This document shows, piece after piece, positions 51,992 to 60,662 of a stretch of 64,000 nt of DNA. Origin of the DNA: Acetivibrio saccincola (GTDB taxonomy: Bacteria > Bacillota > Clostridia > Acetivibrionales > Acetivibrionaceae). Each line of letters starts with the position of its first letter. Positions within the stretch are counted from its first letter, which is position 1. The notes below the pieces were generated by a model. It saw nothing but the letters and a program-made list of their open reading frames with translations, made no database searches and had not been told where the DNA came from. The stretch is from contig NZ_CP025197.1 of the NCBI RefSeq assembly GCF_002844395.1, forward strand, positions 2,728,001 through 2,792,000, in the 5' to 3' direction. The position numbers and the translations under genes were made by a program.

Positions 51992-53905
51992 TCAATCAAT
52001 GAAAATATTGACTGTCCTCTCTGCCCCGTCCCACTCTACATTAAACCCTAAGTTTTCAAGCAAAAATCTCAATGGCATATAGGTTCTTCCATTTATAATC
52101 TGAGGGGCAACATCGTTGATAAAGGTTTTTTGATTTACCAGCATTTCTTTAGAGTCAATAACCATTTCTATTTCAATGTCTTTATATTCAACGGTTACTT
52201 TTTTCTTCTCACCATCCCAGAAAATCTCTCCGCCAACGGATTCAATAATTGCCCTTATAGGCACTAAAGTCCTGTCATTAATAATTACAGGTGTTGTGTC
52301 CCTTCCCGGATCTATTTCTTTTACTTCTCCATTAACAGTCATGTATTTTTGACCAATCTTTAAAATTATTTCAATACCGTTTTTGTCGTCATTCTCATTA
52401 TCTTCATTGTTTTTATCATTATTTTCATCAATAACATTTTCATTCTTATTCTCATTATCGGATTCTTCATCAAGAGGAAACATTTTCAAAAGACCTTCCC
52501 ACACCCTGCTGCTTCCCTTTCCCAGTCTCCAGACAGTTAGACCTGAAAGATTGTAGTTTTTTACAATGTTATAATATTTCAAATAAAGGCTCTCGGGAGT
52601 CTCAAAATGATACTCTATTTCAACAAGCACATCCCCGTTATCTTTAATAAGTTCTTTTCTTTTTTCATTAGATATTTTATTGGAAGGTACAATTTTTCTA
52701 TATATTACAGGCTCATCTAAGAATTCCTCTTTAGAACCTGCCATTTCAATAGAACTTAATTCCGGCCTGTTAAGCTCATAATAGAAATAATCCTTTCCCC
52801 CCACATTTCTTTTATACTTAACCCATTCCATTCCCACTATACTAACTCCTAAAAGAACATTTTGGGGATTTTCAACTATTTCCAAAAGCTTTACCACCGC
52901 CTCTTCCACTTTCCAAAAAGGCTGTACATAAGGCTGGTTGTTGTATGAAGATTCTATTGTCTTTACTTTTCCATGAAGTCCTGCAGGTACATTTTCACTG
53001 TCGGTATATTTTTGGACATATTGATAATCATATGCCATGAGAATAATATAATCAGAAATCTTCTCTATTTGGGCTATATCATACCCGTCAAAATAACCAC
53101 CCACATTAGTGGGGTGAACAATTACGATGAGCAGCTTATCCTTAAGGGCATCTTTTAACCTTTTTATAAAACTGTTATATTTTTCTTTTAAACCGGTTCT
53201 TTGGGAAGTGCTGTAGTAGCCGGTGTTAAAAGAATCCCTGAAGGCTTCAAAATCCAAAACCACCCCGTCAAACTGATAATTATTAACTGTATCAATTATT
53301 GGCTGTATTATGTACTTGTCCCAGGAATGATTGTCCATATTTAAAAATTCAATTGCAGCATTTTTGTTGTCCTTATATTGTTCGGCATCAAAATAAATTG
53401 AAAGCAGTGCCTTTCCATTGGGAAAAGCCTCTTTATAATGATGTTTGCTGCTTAAATCAGGTTCTGTTTTAGGAATTTTTAAAGAAGAACCTGCACTAAT
53501 TAAATTGGAATCTTCCAATTCATTGTACTCTGCTATAAGAAAATGCGGAATTTCAAACTTTCTTGATATTGAAAAAAGAGAATCCCCCGGCTGGACTATG
53601 TATTCAAAATGTCCCCCGGCTGATATTTTAGTTGGAAATCCATATTCAGTCCTATTATCATACGGGCTTATGCCAAAATACATTTTATCTGTAAACTGGA
53701 TTATACCTTCGTTATTTCTGGCAAGCCTCCCCCATTGGAAATACATGTGATGACCGTCTTTTAAGTTTTCCTTTATCTCCTGGTATTCTAAATTGCTGCT
53801 AATGGCAAAAAAGGGATTAACCATAATTGCTGAATAAGCCGGCAAGGTTGATGTAAATACAAGGGATACTATTATTGTTAAAAGTATAATTTTTCTCATA
53901 CTCAT
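51992..53905 (-). CDS. Secreted LysM - GH18 - copper amine oxidase N-domain-like protein
   Basis: 637 residues. Signal peptide ~1-26, one LysM at ~102-144 (YIVQPGDSLFSISRKFEIP), GH18-type barrel ~160-470 with FDGVVLDFEAF, where Glu220 is the expected catalytic acid, and YIILMAYDY. An Asn/Glu/Asp-rich linker (~475-505) follows. The C-terminal Cu_amine_oxidN1-like domain (~505-637; INDRTLVPIRAIIESVG, INGRTYMPLRFLLENLG) is a common wall- or surface-binding module, not an oxidase. The architecture resembles spore peptidoglycan hydrolases of the SleL/YaaH type with an added surface module. Substrate probably peptidoglycan; chitin is possible. Confidence 0.85.
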   Translation of the reverse strand: MSMRKIILLTIIVSLVFTSTLPAYSAIMVNPFFAISSNLEYQEIKENLKDGHHMYFQWGRLARNNEGIIQFTDKMYFGISPYDNRTEYGFPTKISAGGHFEYIVQPGDSLFSISRKFEIPHFLIAEYNELEDSNLISAGSSLKIPKTEPDLSSKHHYKEAFPNGKALLSIYFDAEQYKDNKNAAIEFLNMDNHSWDKYIIQPIIDTVNNYQFDGVVLDFEAFRDSFNTGYYSTSQRTGLKEKYNSFIKRLKDALKDKLLIVIVHPTNVGGYFDGYDIAQIEKISDYIILMAYDYQYVQKYTDSENVPAGLHGKVKTIESSYNNQPYVQPFWKVEEAVVKLLEIVENPQNVLLGVSIVGMEWVKYKRNVGGKDYFYYELNRPELSSIEMAGSKEEFLDEPVIYRKIVPSNKISNEKRKELIKDNGDVLVEIEYHFETPESLYLKYYNIVKNYNLSGLTVWRLGKGSSRVWEGLLKMFPLDEESDNENKNENVIDENNDKNNEDNENDDKNGIEIILKIGQKYMTVNGEVKEIDPGRDTTPVIINDRTLVPIRAIIESVGGEIFWDGEKKKVTVEYKDIEIEMVIDSKEMLVNQKTFINDVAPQIINGRTYMPLRFLLENLGFNVEWDGAERTVNIFID

Positions 53906-54126
53906 ACTTATCCTCCGTTTTTATTAATTTACATTTTCTATTGTATTTTCTTTGAATATGTCAACACTAAGTATCCTAAGATAATATTACTATTGTTTTA
54001 GTATAGTCTATTTTTTTTGTAGTGGCAATGTAATAAAAAGTGCCAATATTATAAAAAAGGCAGTGGAACATGAATCTTACATAAAACATACAATAATATT
54101 GATAATTTATGAAAGGAATGAAGGAT

Positions 54127-54717
54127 ATGCATAATTTTTTTTCATACCCATGCACTCAGAGTTTTCAAATGTATAATCCTTATAATTTGTGTCCCTACAC
54201 CTACATGCCTAATATGATGATGTACAATCCGGACTTTTGGAACCAGCTCTCCCATAATTATTCTTTCTCACACTACAAAGGAGAATATAATTACTATATT
54301 GAGTTAAAAGATTATGGTTCCAATCCCTTTGTGGTCAATATTGAAAAGGCTGCCAACCAAAACAAGAATTTCCGCACAGCCCTTTGGACAGGAAAATACC
54401 TGCAGCTAACTTTAATGAGTATTAATGCCGGTGACGACATTGGATTAGAAGTTCACACTGACCATGATCAATTTATACGCATCGAAGAAGGTGAAGGAAT
54501 TGTTAAAATGGGAGACTGCAAAGACAAACTGGATTTTCAAAAAAAAGTTAGTGACGGCTACGTCATCCTCATACCTGCCGGCAAGTGGCACAATTTAATT
54601 AACACAGGCAAAAAACCTTTAAAACTATACTCTATATATGCGCCCCCTGAACATCCATACGGCACGGTGCAAAAAAACAAAAAAGCATTAGAAACCACTG
54701 AAAAAAAACACTGTTAA
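54127..54717 (+). CDS. Cupin-domain protein with Tyr/Met/Asn-rich N-terminus
   Basis: About 196 residues. The first ~45 are rich in Tyr, Met, Asn, Pro and Cys (MYNPYNLCPYTYMPNMMMYN), like spore-coat proteins. Residues ~90-175 form a cupin: LEVHTDHDQFIRIEEGEG gives metal ligands His, His and Glu, and GYVILIPAGKWHNLINTG gives the last His. Related proteins act as mannose-6-phosphate isomerase-like cupins or coat proteins; the enzymatic role is unknown. Of the in-frame ATGs at 54109, 54118 and 54127, the last has AAAGGA 9 nt upstream and is preferred. Confidence 0.75.
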   Translation: MHNFFSYPCTQSFQMYNPYNLCPYTYMPNMMMYNPDFWNQLSHNYSFSHYKGEYNYYIELKDYGSNPFVVNIEKAANQNKNFRTALWTGKYLQLTLMSINAGDDIGLEVHTDHDQFIRIEEGEGIVKMGDCKDKLDFQKKVSDGYVILIPAGKWHNLINTGKKPLKLYSIYAPPEHPYGTVQKNKKALETTEKKHC

Positions 54718-54751
54718 TAACAATTATATAAAATATAAAATTTTAAAAAAG

Positions 54752-54789
54752 TTTAAGGTGGAGGTTTTTATAATTCCTCCACCTTTAAA
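54752..54789. terminator. Bidirectional terminator
   Basis: TTTAAGGTGGAGG - 11-nt loop - CCTCCACCTTTAAA: perfect 13-bp stem, A/T tracts both sides; serves the cupin gene and the convergent gene at 54793. Confidence 0.8.
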
Positions 54790-54792
54790 ATT

Positions 54793-55161
54793 CTATTTTT
54801 TAGTGTTATTCATTACTTTAGCATCTTTAACCCTTATTTCATACTTTCCTGAGGGAGTAGGACAAAGTTCAATAATTTCTAAGCTGTTTTCTTTTGTACT
54901 GGAAAAACAAAAAACCCTTACATTTGAATCCAACACTAACAAACTAAGCTCTGTACTCTCATTCACTACGTTATTTTCTGCAATTTCCTCTATTACACTT
55001 TCTGCAATTTTCTCAACTGTTTCTTTGTCCTCTGCCACATCATTGCTGCTTTTTAACTCATGGTTTCCTGTTTCCAGCTTGTCTGCCAAAGTCGTGCTTC
55101 CAAGAATGAAAGCAACATACAAGGCAAACACCGTCAAACTTGGTAATAGCTTTTTCACCAT
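54793..55161 (-). CDS. Small exported or membrane-anchored protein, unknown
   Basis: 122 residues with an N-terminal signal/anchor (LLPSLTVFALYVAFILGSTTLA, ~5-26), an acidic helical stretch (NDVAEDKETVEKIAESVIEEIAENNVV) and a small beta domain (LSLLVLDSNVRVFCF...KYEIRVKDAKV). No family recognised. GGAGGAATTC supports the ATG. Monocistronic. Confidence 0.6.
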   Translation of the reverse strand: MVKKLLPSLTVFALYVAFILGSTTLADKLETGNHELKSSNDVAEDKETVEKIAESVIEEIAENNVVNESTELSLLVLDSNVRVFCFSSTKENSLEIIELCPTPSGKYEIRVKDAKVMNNTKK

Positions 55162-55806
55162 AGAATTCCTCCTTAAAAAAAATTTTTATATATTTAATTT
55201 TAACTATTAACACATTTTACATTTTAAATATATTTATCTATTTATTTAATTTTCTGTTTATTTTCTCATATTATTATTCATATTATTAATTCGCAATAAA
55301 TTTTCAATTGGTTGATATTTATTTAATAATCATTAATAATTTATTAGTTCATTTGCATTAACCAGCATTTATACTAACTAATGTTTTTTGCACATGAAAA
55401 TATTGTATGATTAAAATAGTATTTTGTCAAACTTTATTTCATTTTTAAGTAATTTTTTGAAATACTATGTTATGTAAATAGACGTATATTCGTTATAAAT
55501 GACTAATTAAATGCTGTAAAAAACAAGTAGGAAAAGTGCAAGATTTTGATATAATAAAGTAGTAATTTGACTTGCTTTATGTTTCCAACAAGCCCATAAT
55601 GGGTTATAGGCAGACATAAAATTATAACTATATTTTTCGCCCATATAATATAATTTTAAAGTTTTTTCTTACTATAATTTAAATAACAATACACTACACT
55701 TAAATACCGGCTATAAAAAATTGCATACTACAAAACTTTACTATGTTTGTTTGTACAGTTTTTTATAATATTATTTATTATTATATTTTGAAAGGAGGAT
55801 TTGCAT
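55162..55806. other. Long AT-rich intergenic region (645 bp) with one structured element
   Basis: No ORF. The upstream ~400 bp is AT-rich without recognised motifs. A candidate RNA structure is at 55580-55622. No clean SigA promoter spacing was found for the esterase gene, though TATAAT occurs near 55764. Confidence 0.45.
55580..55622 (+). ncRNA. Candidate structured leader element
   Basis: TTTATGT and ACATAAA form an outer 7-bp stem; CC/GG and a GCCCA-TAA-TGGGT hairpin (one G-U) stack inside, with asymmetric internal loops. It is more GC-rich than its surroundings and lies ~190 bp before the dockerin-esterase gene. It matches no riboswitch class I can name. Confidence 0.3.
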
Positions 55807-56847
55807 GTGAAAGCATTTGGTTTTAAAGGCTTCTTATTGGTACTGACATTTATATTGACAGCTGTTTTTTTTACACCATTAGCATCTATACCTGCAACTG
55901 CATCACCCTTATATGGGGACGCAAATTATGACGGAGTTATCAACTCTTCAGATGCTACTTTAATGATGAGACATATTTTAGATGTCTCAAGAGTAAGTGA
56001 TGAATCAATTATTGATCTTAACGGTGATGGATACGTGAATTCAAATGATTATAGCTTATTAAACAGATATATACTTGAAATTATTTCTGAATTTCCTGTT
56101 GAAAATTCCAAACCAGAGCCAACGCCTACTGCTACACCTGAGCCTGAGTTTCACGTTTTTCTTTTGCTAGGTCAGTCTAATATGGCTGGATACCCGAAAG
56201 CCCTGCCTGAAGACAAAGTAAAAGACGAGCGTGTGCTGGTACTAGGATTTGACGATAATCCTGCCACCGGGCGCAGGAAAGATGAATGGGATGTAGCATG
56301 CCCGCCTCTGCATGACAGCTGGAACAATGCATTAGGTCCTGGAGACTATTTTGGTAAAACCATGATAGAGCACGTTCCAGACGGTGGTACCATTGGTCTT
56401 GTGCCATGTGCTATTAGTGGCGAAAGAATTGAAACTTTCATGAAATCCGGTGGCAGCAAGTATGATTGGATTATTCACCGTGCAAGAATTGCACAGCAAA
56501 GTGGTGGAGTAATAAAAGGTATTATATTCCATCAAGGTGAGTCAAATAATGGGGATCCTAGCTGGCCTCACAAAGTTAAGACTTTGGTAGAAGACCTTAG
56601 AAAAGATTTAGGAATAGGAGGTGTACCATTTATAGCAGGTGAATTACTCTACAGTGGAAACTGTGCCGGTCACAACACTTTAGTAAATCAATTGCCTTCA
56701 ATAATTAGCAATTGTTATGTGGTATCTGCAAACGGACTGGTTGTAGATCCTTCTGATACAACCTGGAATCTTCATTTTAGCCGAGATTCACAGGTCATTT
56801 TAGGTAAAAGATATGCAGAAAAAATGATTGAAGCTTTGGGATGGTAA
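55807..56847 (+). CDS. Cellulosomal acetylesterase (dockerin + CE6/SASA-type SGNH domain)
   Basis: 346-residue secreted protein. Signal peptide ~1-33; N-terminal type I dockerin ~36-98 (DANYDGVINSSDATLMMRHI, DLNGDGYVNSNDYSLLNRYI); Thr/Pro linker; C-terminal SGNH esterase of the sialate O-acetylesterase/CE6 family. The nucleophile Ser is in LLGQSNMAGY (~S124), the conserved block is FHQGESNNGD and the catalytic His region is WNLHFSRDSQVILGKRYAE. Probably removes acetyl groups from xylan. I use GTG at 55807: GGAGG at 55794-55798 gives 8-nt spacing, while TTG at 55801 is too close. It converges with the GH11 xylanase gene, a functional neighbour. Confidence 0.88.
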   Translation: MKAFGFKGFLLVLTFILTAVFFTPLASIPATASPLYGDANYDGVINSSDATLMMRHILDVSRVSDESIIDLNGDGYVNSNDYSLLNRYILEIISEFPVENSKPEPTPTATPEPEFHVFLLLGQSNMAGYPKALPEDKVKDERVLVLGFDDNPATGRRKDEWDVACPPLHDSWNNALGPGDYFGKTMIEHVPDGGTIGLVPCAISGERIETFMKSGGSKYDWIIHRARIAQQSGGVIKGIIFHQGESNNGDPSWPHKVKTLVEDLRKDLGIGGVPFIAGELLYSGNCAGHNTLVNQLPSIISNCYVVSANGLVVDPSDTTWNLHFSRDSQVILGKRYAEKMIEALGW

Positions 56848-56932
56848 TTTTGTAAATTTAAAATTATAGATATAAAATTATATCTGAGACTCTAAAGTCT
56901 ATATCTGAGATCTATAAACCACAGTAGAACAT

Positions 56933-56975
56933 ACTACCCAGGAAATGAAAGTTTATTCCCGGGTAGTATTTTTTA
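56933..56975 (+). terminator. Intrinsic terminator of the esterase gene
   Basis: ACTACCCaGGAA - loop - TTCCcGGGTAGT (one mismatch) followed by ATTTTTTATATTT; 86 bp past the stop and 33 bp from the end of the GH11 repeat region. Confidence 0.75.
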
Positions 56976-57007
56976 TATTTCCAGGCTATTAGCTTTTAAA
57001 TTCAGAT

Positions 57008-58257
57008 TTACCAGCCCCAGCCTTGGTTCCAATCCCAGCCGCCTTGGTTCCAGTCCCAGCCGCCTTGATTCCAGTCATTGCCTCCCTGGTTCCAATCCCA
57101 GCCACCTTGGTTCCAGTCATTGCCTCCCTGGTTCCAATCCCAGCCGCCTTGGTTCCAGTCCCAGCCGCCTTGATTCCAGTCATTGCCTCCCTGGTTCCAA
57201 TCCCAGCCACCTTGGTTCCAGTCATTGCCTCCTTGGTTCCAATCCCAGCCGCCTTGGTTCCAATCATTGCCGCCCTGGTTCCAATCCCAGCCGCCTTGGT
57301 TCCAATCATTGCCTCCCTGGTTCCAATCCCAGCCGCCTTGGTTCCAGTCATTGCCGCCCTGGTTCCAATCCCAGCCGCCTTGGTTCCAGTCATTGCCGCC
57401 CTGGTTCCAATCCCAGCCGCCTTGGTTCCAATCCCAGCCGCCTTGGTTCCAATCCCAGCCACCTTGGTTCCAGTCATTGCCGCCCTGGTTCCAATCCCAG
57501 CCACCTTGGTTCCAGTCATTGCCTCCCTGGTTCCAATCCCAGCCTTGGTTCCAATCCCAGCCGCCTTGGTTCCAATCCCAGCCACCTTGGTTCAGTCATT
57601 GCCTCCTGGTTCCAATCCCAGCCGCCTTGGTTCCAGTCATTGCCTCCCTGGTTCCAATCCCAGCTTGGTTCCAGTCATTGCCTCCTTGGTTCCAATCCCA
57701 GCCGCCTTGGTTCCAGTCATTGCCTCCTTGGTTCCAATCCCAGCCGCCTTGGTTCCAATCATTGCCGCCCTGGTTCCAATCCCAGCCGCCTTGGTTCCAG
57801 TCCCAGCCGCCTTGATTCCAGTCATTGCCGCCCTGGTTCCAATCCCAGCCACCTTGGTTCCAATCATTGCCGCCCTGGTTCCAATCCCAGCCGCCTTGGT
57901 TCCAATCATTGCCGCCCTGGTTCCAGTCCCAGCCACCTTGGTTCCAATCATTGCCGCCCTGGTTTAATCCCAGCCGCCTTGGTTCCAGTCCCAGCCGCCT
58001 TGATTCCAGTCATTGCCGCCCTGGTTCAATCCCAGCCACCTTGGTTCCAATCATTGCCGCCCTGGTTCCAATCCCAGCCACCTTGGTTCCAATCATTGCC
58101 GCCCTGGTTCCAATCCCAGCCGCCTTGGTTCCAATCATTGCCGCCCTGGTTCCAATCCCAGCCGCCTTGGTTCCAGTCCCAGCCGCCTTGATTCCAATCA
58201 TTGCCGCCCTGGTTCCAGTCCCAGCCACCTTGGTTCCAATCATTGCCACCGGCGTTT
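57008..58257 (-). repeat. Tandem repeat encoding ~59 W-rich heptads (NDWNQGG / WDWNQGG), with five frame-disrupting or length-changing indels
   Basis: About 1.25 kb of 21-bp/42-bp units on the minus strand, encoding alternating NDWNQGG and WDWNQGG and ending WDWNQGWGW then TAA at 57008-57010. Deviations from unit length are: 1 bp lost at ~58025 (creates TGA), 1 bp lost with a substitution at ~57961, 4 bp lost at ~57664, 1 bp lost at ~57606, 1 bp lost at ~57594, and a clean 3-bp loss at ~57543. The frame losses sum to 8 bp; adding them back makes 57008-58958 exactly 653 codons. The plus-strand PWFQSQP frames here are shadows. Confidence 0.85.
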
Positions 58258-58958
58258 CCACCAGAACCGCCTATTGTAATTACATTAGTGTAAACATCTG
58301 CACTTCCACTGCTCTGATATCCCTCTATGGTTAATGCAACTTCGTACATTTTACCCATTCTCATGCCCATTCTTTCCCAAGCATTAAAGTGCTCACTAAC
58401 TGATATAGTTCCACTGGTCTTTTTGGATGTCCTTACACTCCAATACTGTTGGAAAGTTGCAGTCCCTTTAATGGAAGGCTGCTGAACTCTTGTAGTTTCA
58501 TATACATCATATGTACCGCCGTCAACTGCAATTAGACCCTTAGACTGTGCTCCCGGCGGACGCCAATCTCCCCAACTCTCAACAATGTAGTACTCTACAA
58601 GGGGATCAACAGTCCAACCATAAACACATAGATATGAGTTTCCATTTGGACGGTAGTCAACGCCATACTGTACCGTTATGTTACCAATTTGCTGGTGTGT
58701 CTGAGTTTCGTTAAATTTGCGGCCTTTACGGAATAATATGTTGTTAATATTACTCCACTGACAACTAAATGCCCCACCATCCTTTAATGTCATAGTTCCG
58801 TTTCCTGAATCTTTCCAGTACTCATAGTCATAGCCACCGTGAGTACCTGTTTCGTTAGAACTTAATGTTCTTGCATCTACTTTTCCTGCAAACATGAAGC
58901 TAAAACATACGGTGAAACACAACAAAGCAGAAAAAGCAACCATGATTTTTTTTCTCAC
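58026..58958 (-). CDS. GH11 endo-1,4-beta-xylanase with Trp/Asn/Gln/Gly repeat tail (interrupted)
   Basis: Secreted xylanase. Signal peptide ~1-29; GH11 jelly-roll ~38-230 with [19 protein letters not shown], nucleophile Glu122 in [18 protein letters not shown] and acid/base Glu212 in [10 protein letters not shown]. After a Gly/Ser hinge the repeat tail starts at ~239. As written the frame stops at 58026 (residue 310) at a TGA made by a 1-bp deletion in a TGGAAC unit. With the five tail indels corrected the protein would be ~652 residues. There is no dockerin or known CBM, unlike the neighbouring enzymes. GTG start with GGAGG upstream. The repeat may bind polysaccharide or the cell surface; this is inference. 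Confidence 0.9.
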   Translation of the reverse strand: MRKKIMVAFSALLCFTVCFSFMFAGKVDARTLSSNETGTHGGYDYEYWKDSGNGTMTLKDGGAFSCQWSNINNILFRKGRKFNETQTHQQIGNITVQYGVDYRPNGNSYLCVYGWTVDPLVEYYIVESWGDWRPPGAQSKGLIAVDGGTYDVYETTRVQQPSIKGTATFQQYWSVRTSKKTSGTISVSEHFNAWERMGMRMGKMYEVALTIEGYQSSGSADVYTNVITIGGSGGNAGGNDWNQGGWDWNQGGNDWNQGGWDWNQGGWDWNQGGNDWNQGGWDWNQGGNDWNQGGWDWNQGGNDWNQGGWD

Positions 58959-59436
58959 TGCAAATTCCTCCTTTTTATTTTTAATTTATTATAAATATCT
59001 ACACATTTGGTAGATACTTATACCGGAACTGCATGTAGCATAATGCACCATTTTTTGTATTGAAAAATATTAAAATACTTTTATATTGCTGCTAAAAATC
59101 ATGGATTGCAGACTGTATTATTCATTATTAGCATTTTAATTATTTGGTAATAAGAATTTGTTATAATGATTGGCATTGTAGTTATGGTTTACCGTCTGGG
59201 TTTGTAGTTTGTAGGTATAATGGTAAGAAAACTTTATTGTAATGCTTTATAATAATATCCCACCATAAAAACCATATTGAGTTTTGAAAAATATAATATA
59301 TGTCCCTTCGTTGTTTATAATACGATGGATAATATTTTTTGAGTGTAGTTTTTTATTTTTTTTTGAATTTTTTATAATTTTAGATATTTATATATTACAA
59401 TAAAGCATTTAGTTTTTATTTAGTTCTCATTTGTTT
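58959..59436. other. Intergenic region upstream of GH11 (478 bp)
   Basis: AT-rich, no ORF, no consensus SigA promoter with correct spacing, no recognised RNA motif. It must contain the xylanase promoter and the end of the permease gene at 59437, but no terminator hairpin is evident. Confidence 0.4.
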
Positions 59437-60504
59437 TTAAATTTTTACTTTTTTTAAGGTTTTTAATTTTGTTATAAGCAGTGTTACAAGCAGTATTATG
59501 CCTGCATATCCTACTATTGGATAGAGGTATTTGACAAGATTTGAAAATCCCAATTGGCTTGCAATAAATGCAAAAAATGCAGTACCTATAATAATATATT
59601 TTGCATACTTTCCATTTAAATCAGTAATCCTGGCGCTAAAACCATAAAGGCTTCCCACCGCCGTAGTATATATTTCTGCTATTAGCACTATGGAATAAAT
59701 AATCTGTACAGCATACGAAAGTCTACTGGCTATAAAAAGCATTGGTACTTCATAATTTTGTACAGTATTAAGATTATTCATGACAGCCAGATAAATTGCA
59801 ATGGCAGCAGCTCCAAGGCCAATCCCTCCTAATATGGCACCATTTCTAATGGTTTTTTTGTCCTGCCCCTTAACCCCTAGGGGTCCCAACACTGAAATAG
59901 CAAGTACAATATTGTATGAGGTATACAAAATAGCAGCCCAAACCCAATTTCTTATAAGTCCGCTAGCTTCTGCTGACACCATTACAAATTCAGTTGTTGT
60001 AGGAGGTATAAATAATACGGAAAATAAACTTATTCCAACACAAGAAACAATTAAAAAGGGCACTACCGTACTAATTGAATTAATTACTCCTTTAAGGCCG
60101 GCAAGCACCGTAATTACTGTAAAAATACCCATTAATAAATTACCCCATACACTGTTTATTCCGAACTGTTGGTTTACCAATGCTCCGGAACCGGCTAGCA
60201 TTGCAGTTAATGCACCAAACAGAAAAAAAATTATAAGATAATCCAGCATGGTGCCAAGAAATTTTCCGCTGGTATGTTTTATTATTTCTAAATGGGATTT
60301 TGAATTTAATTCCCTGCCAAGGTCCATTATTATATATCCAAATACTGTAAAGAGTATTGTTACAATGAATAAACCCATAAGCCCTTTGCCTTTAAACACG
60401 GCAAAAAACTGCAATGTTTCCTGACCGGAAGCAAAACCTGCCCCGACAACTGTTCCGATATATGTTGCAGCCACTTTTAATATTGTTACTTTTTTATTTT
60501 CCAT
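59437..60504 (-). CDS. YkvI-family membrane transporter (COG3949)
   Basis: A 355-residue protein with about ten membrane segments. The opening KVAATYIGTVVGAGFASGQETLQFF is diagnostic for the YkvI group of the LeuT-fold (APC) superfamily. The GAGFASGQE turn corresponds to the unwound substrate-site helix. Substrate unknown; amino acids or related solutes are likely from the superfamily. GGGGGAG supports the ATG. Monocistronic, lying downstream of the hydG terminator. Confidence 0.82.
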   Translation of the reverse strand: MENKKVTILKVAATYIGTVVGAGFASGQETLQFFAVFKGKGLMGLFIVTILFTVFGYIIMDLGRELNSKSHLEIIKHTSGKFLGTMLDYLIIFFLFGALTAMLAGSGALVNQQFGINSVWGNLLMGIFTVITVLAGLKGVINSISTVVPFLIVSCVGISLFSVLFIPPTTTEFVMVSAEASGLIRNWVWAAILYTSYNIVLAISVLGPLGVKGQDKKTIRNGAILGGIGLGAAAIAIYLAVMNNLNTVQNYEVPMLFIASRLSYAVQIIYSIVLIAEIYTTAVGSLYGFSARITDLNGKYAKYIIIGTAFFAFIASQLGFSNLVKYLYPIVGYAGIILLVTLLITKLKTLKKVKI

Positions 60505-60597
60505 AGTTACTCCCCCAAATAATAGATGTCATAAATCTAGTGTACCCAGAAAAATATTATTTATTTTTTTTGTGATTAAATTCTAAATTATATAAAA

Positions 60598-60635
60598 AAA
60601 CTTAAGTTGGGATTTTACCCCACTTAAGTTTTTTG
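60598..60635 (-). terminator. Intrinsic terminator of hydF-hydG
   Basis: AACTTAAGTtGGG / CCCcACTTAAGTT stem with loop ATTTTA, A and T tracts on both sides; 28 bp past the hydG stop. Confidence 0.75.
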
Positions 60636-60662
60636 TTACATCTTAAACTCTTTTGTTGCGCT

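Noticed and set aside
57008-58257. CRISPR array
   Set aside because: Units are contiguous 21/42-bp coding repeats without unique spacers.
57023-58334. Long plus-strand ORFs with PWFQSQP and VPIPAALVP repeats, and minus-strand ORFs with GIGTKAA repeats
   Set aside because: They are alternative-frame readings of the 21/42-bp repeat; only the WNQGG frame joins the GH11 domain and ends at a sensible stop.
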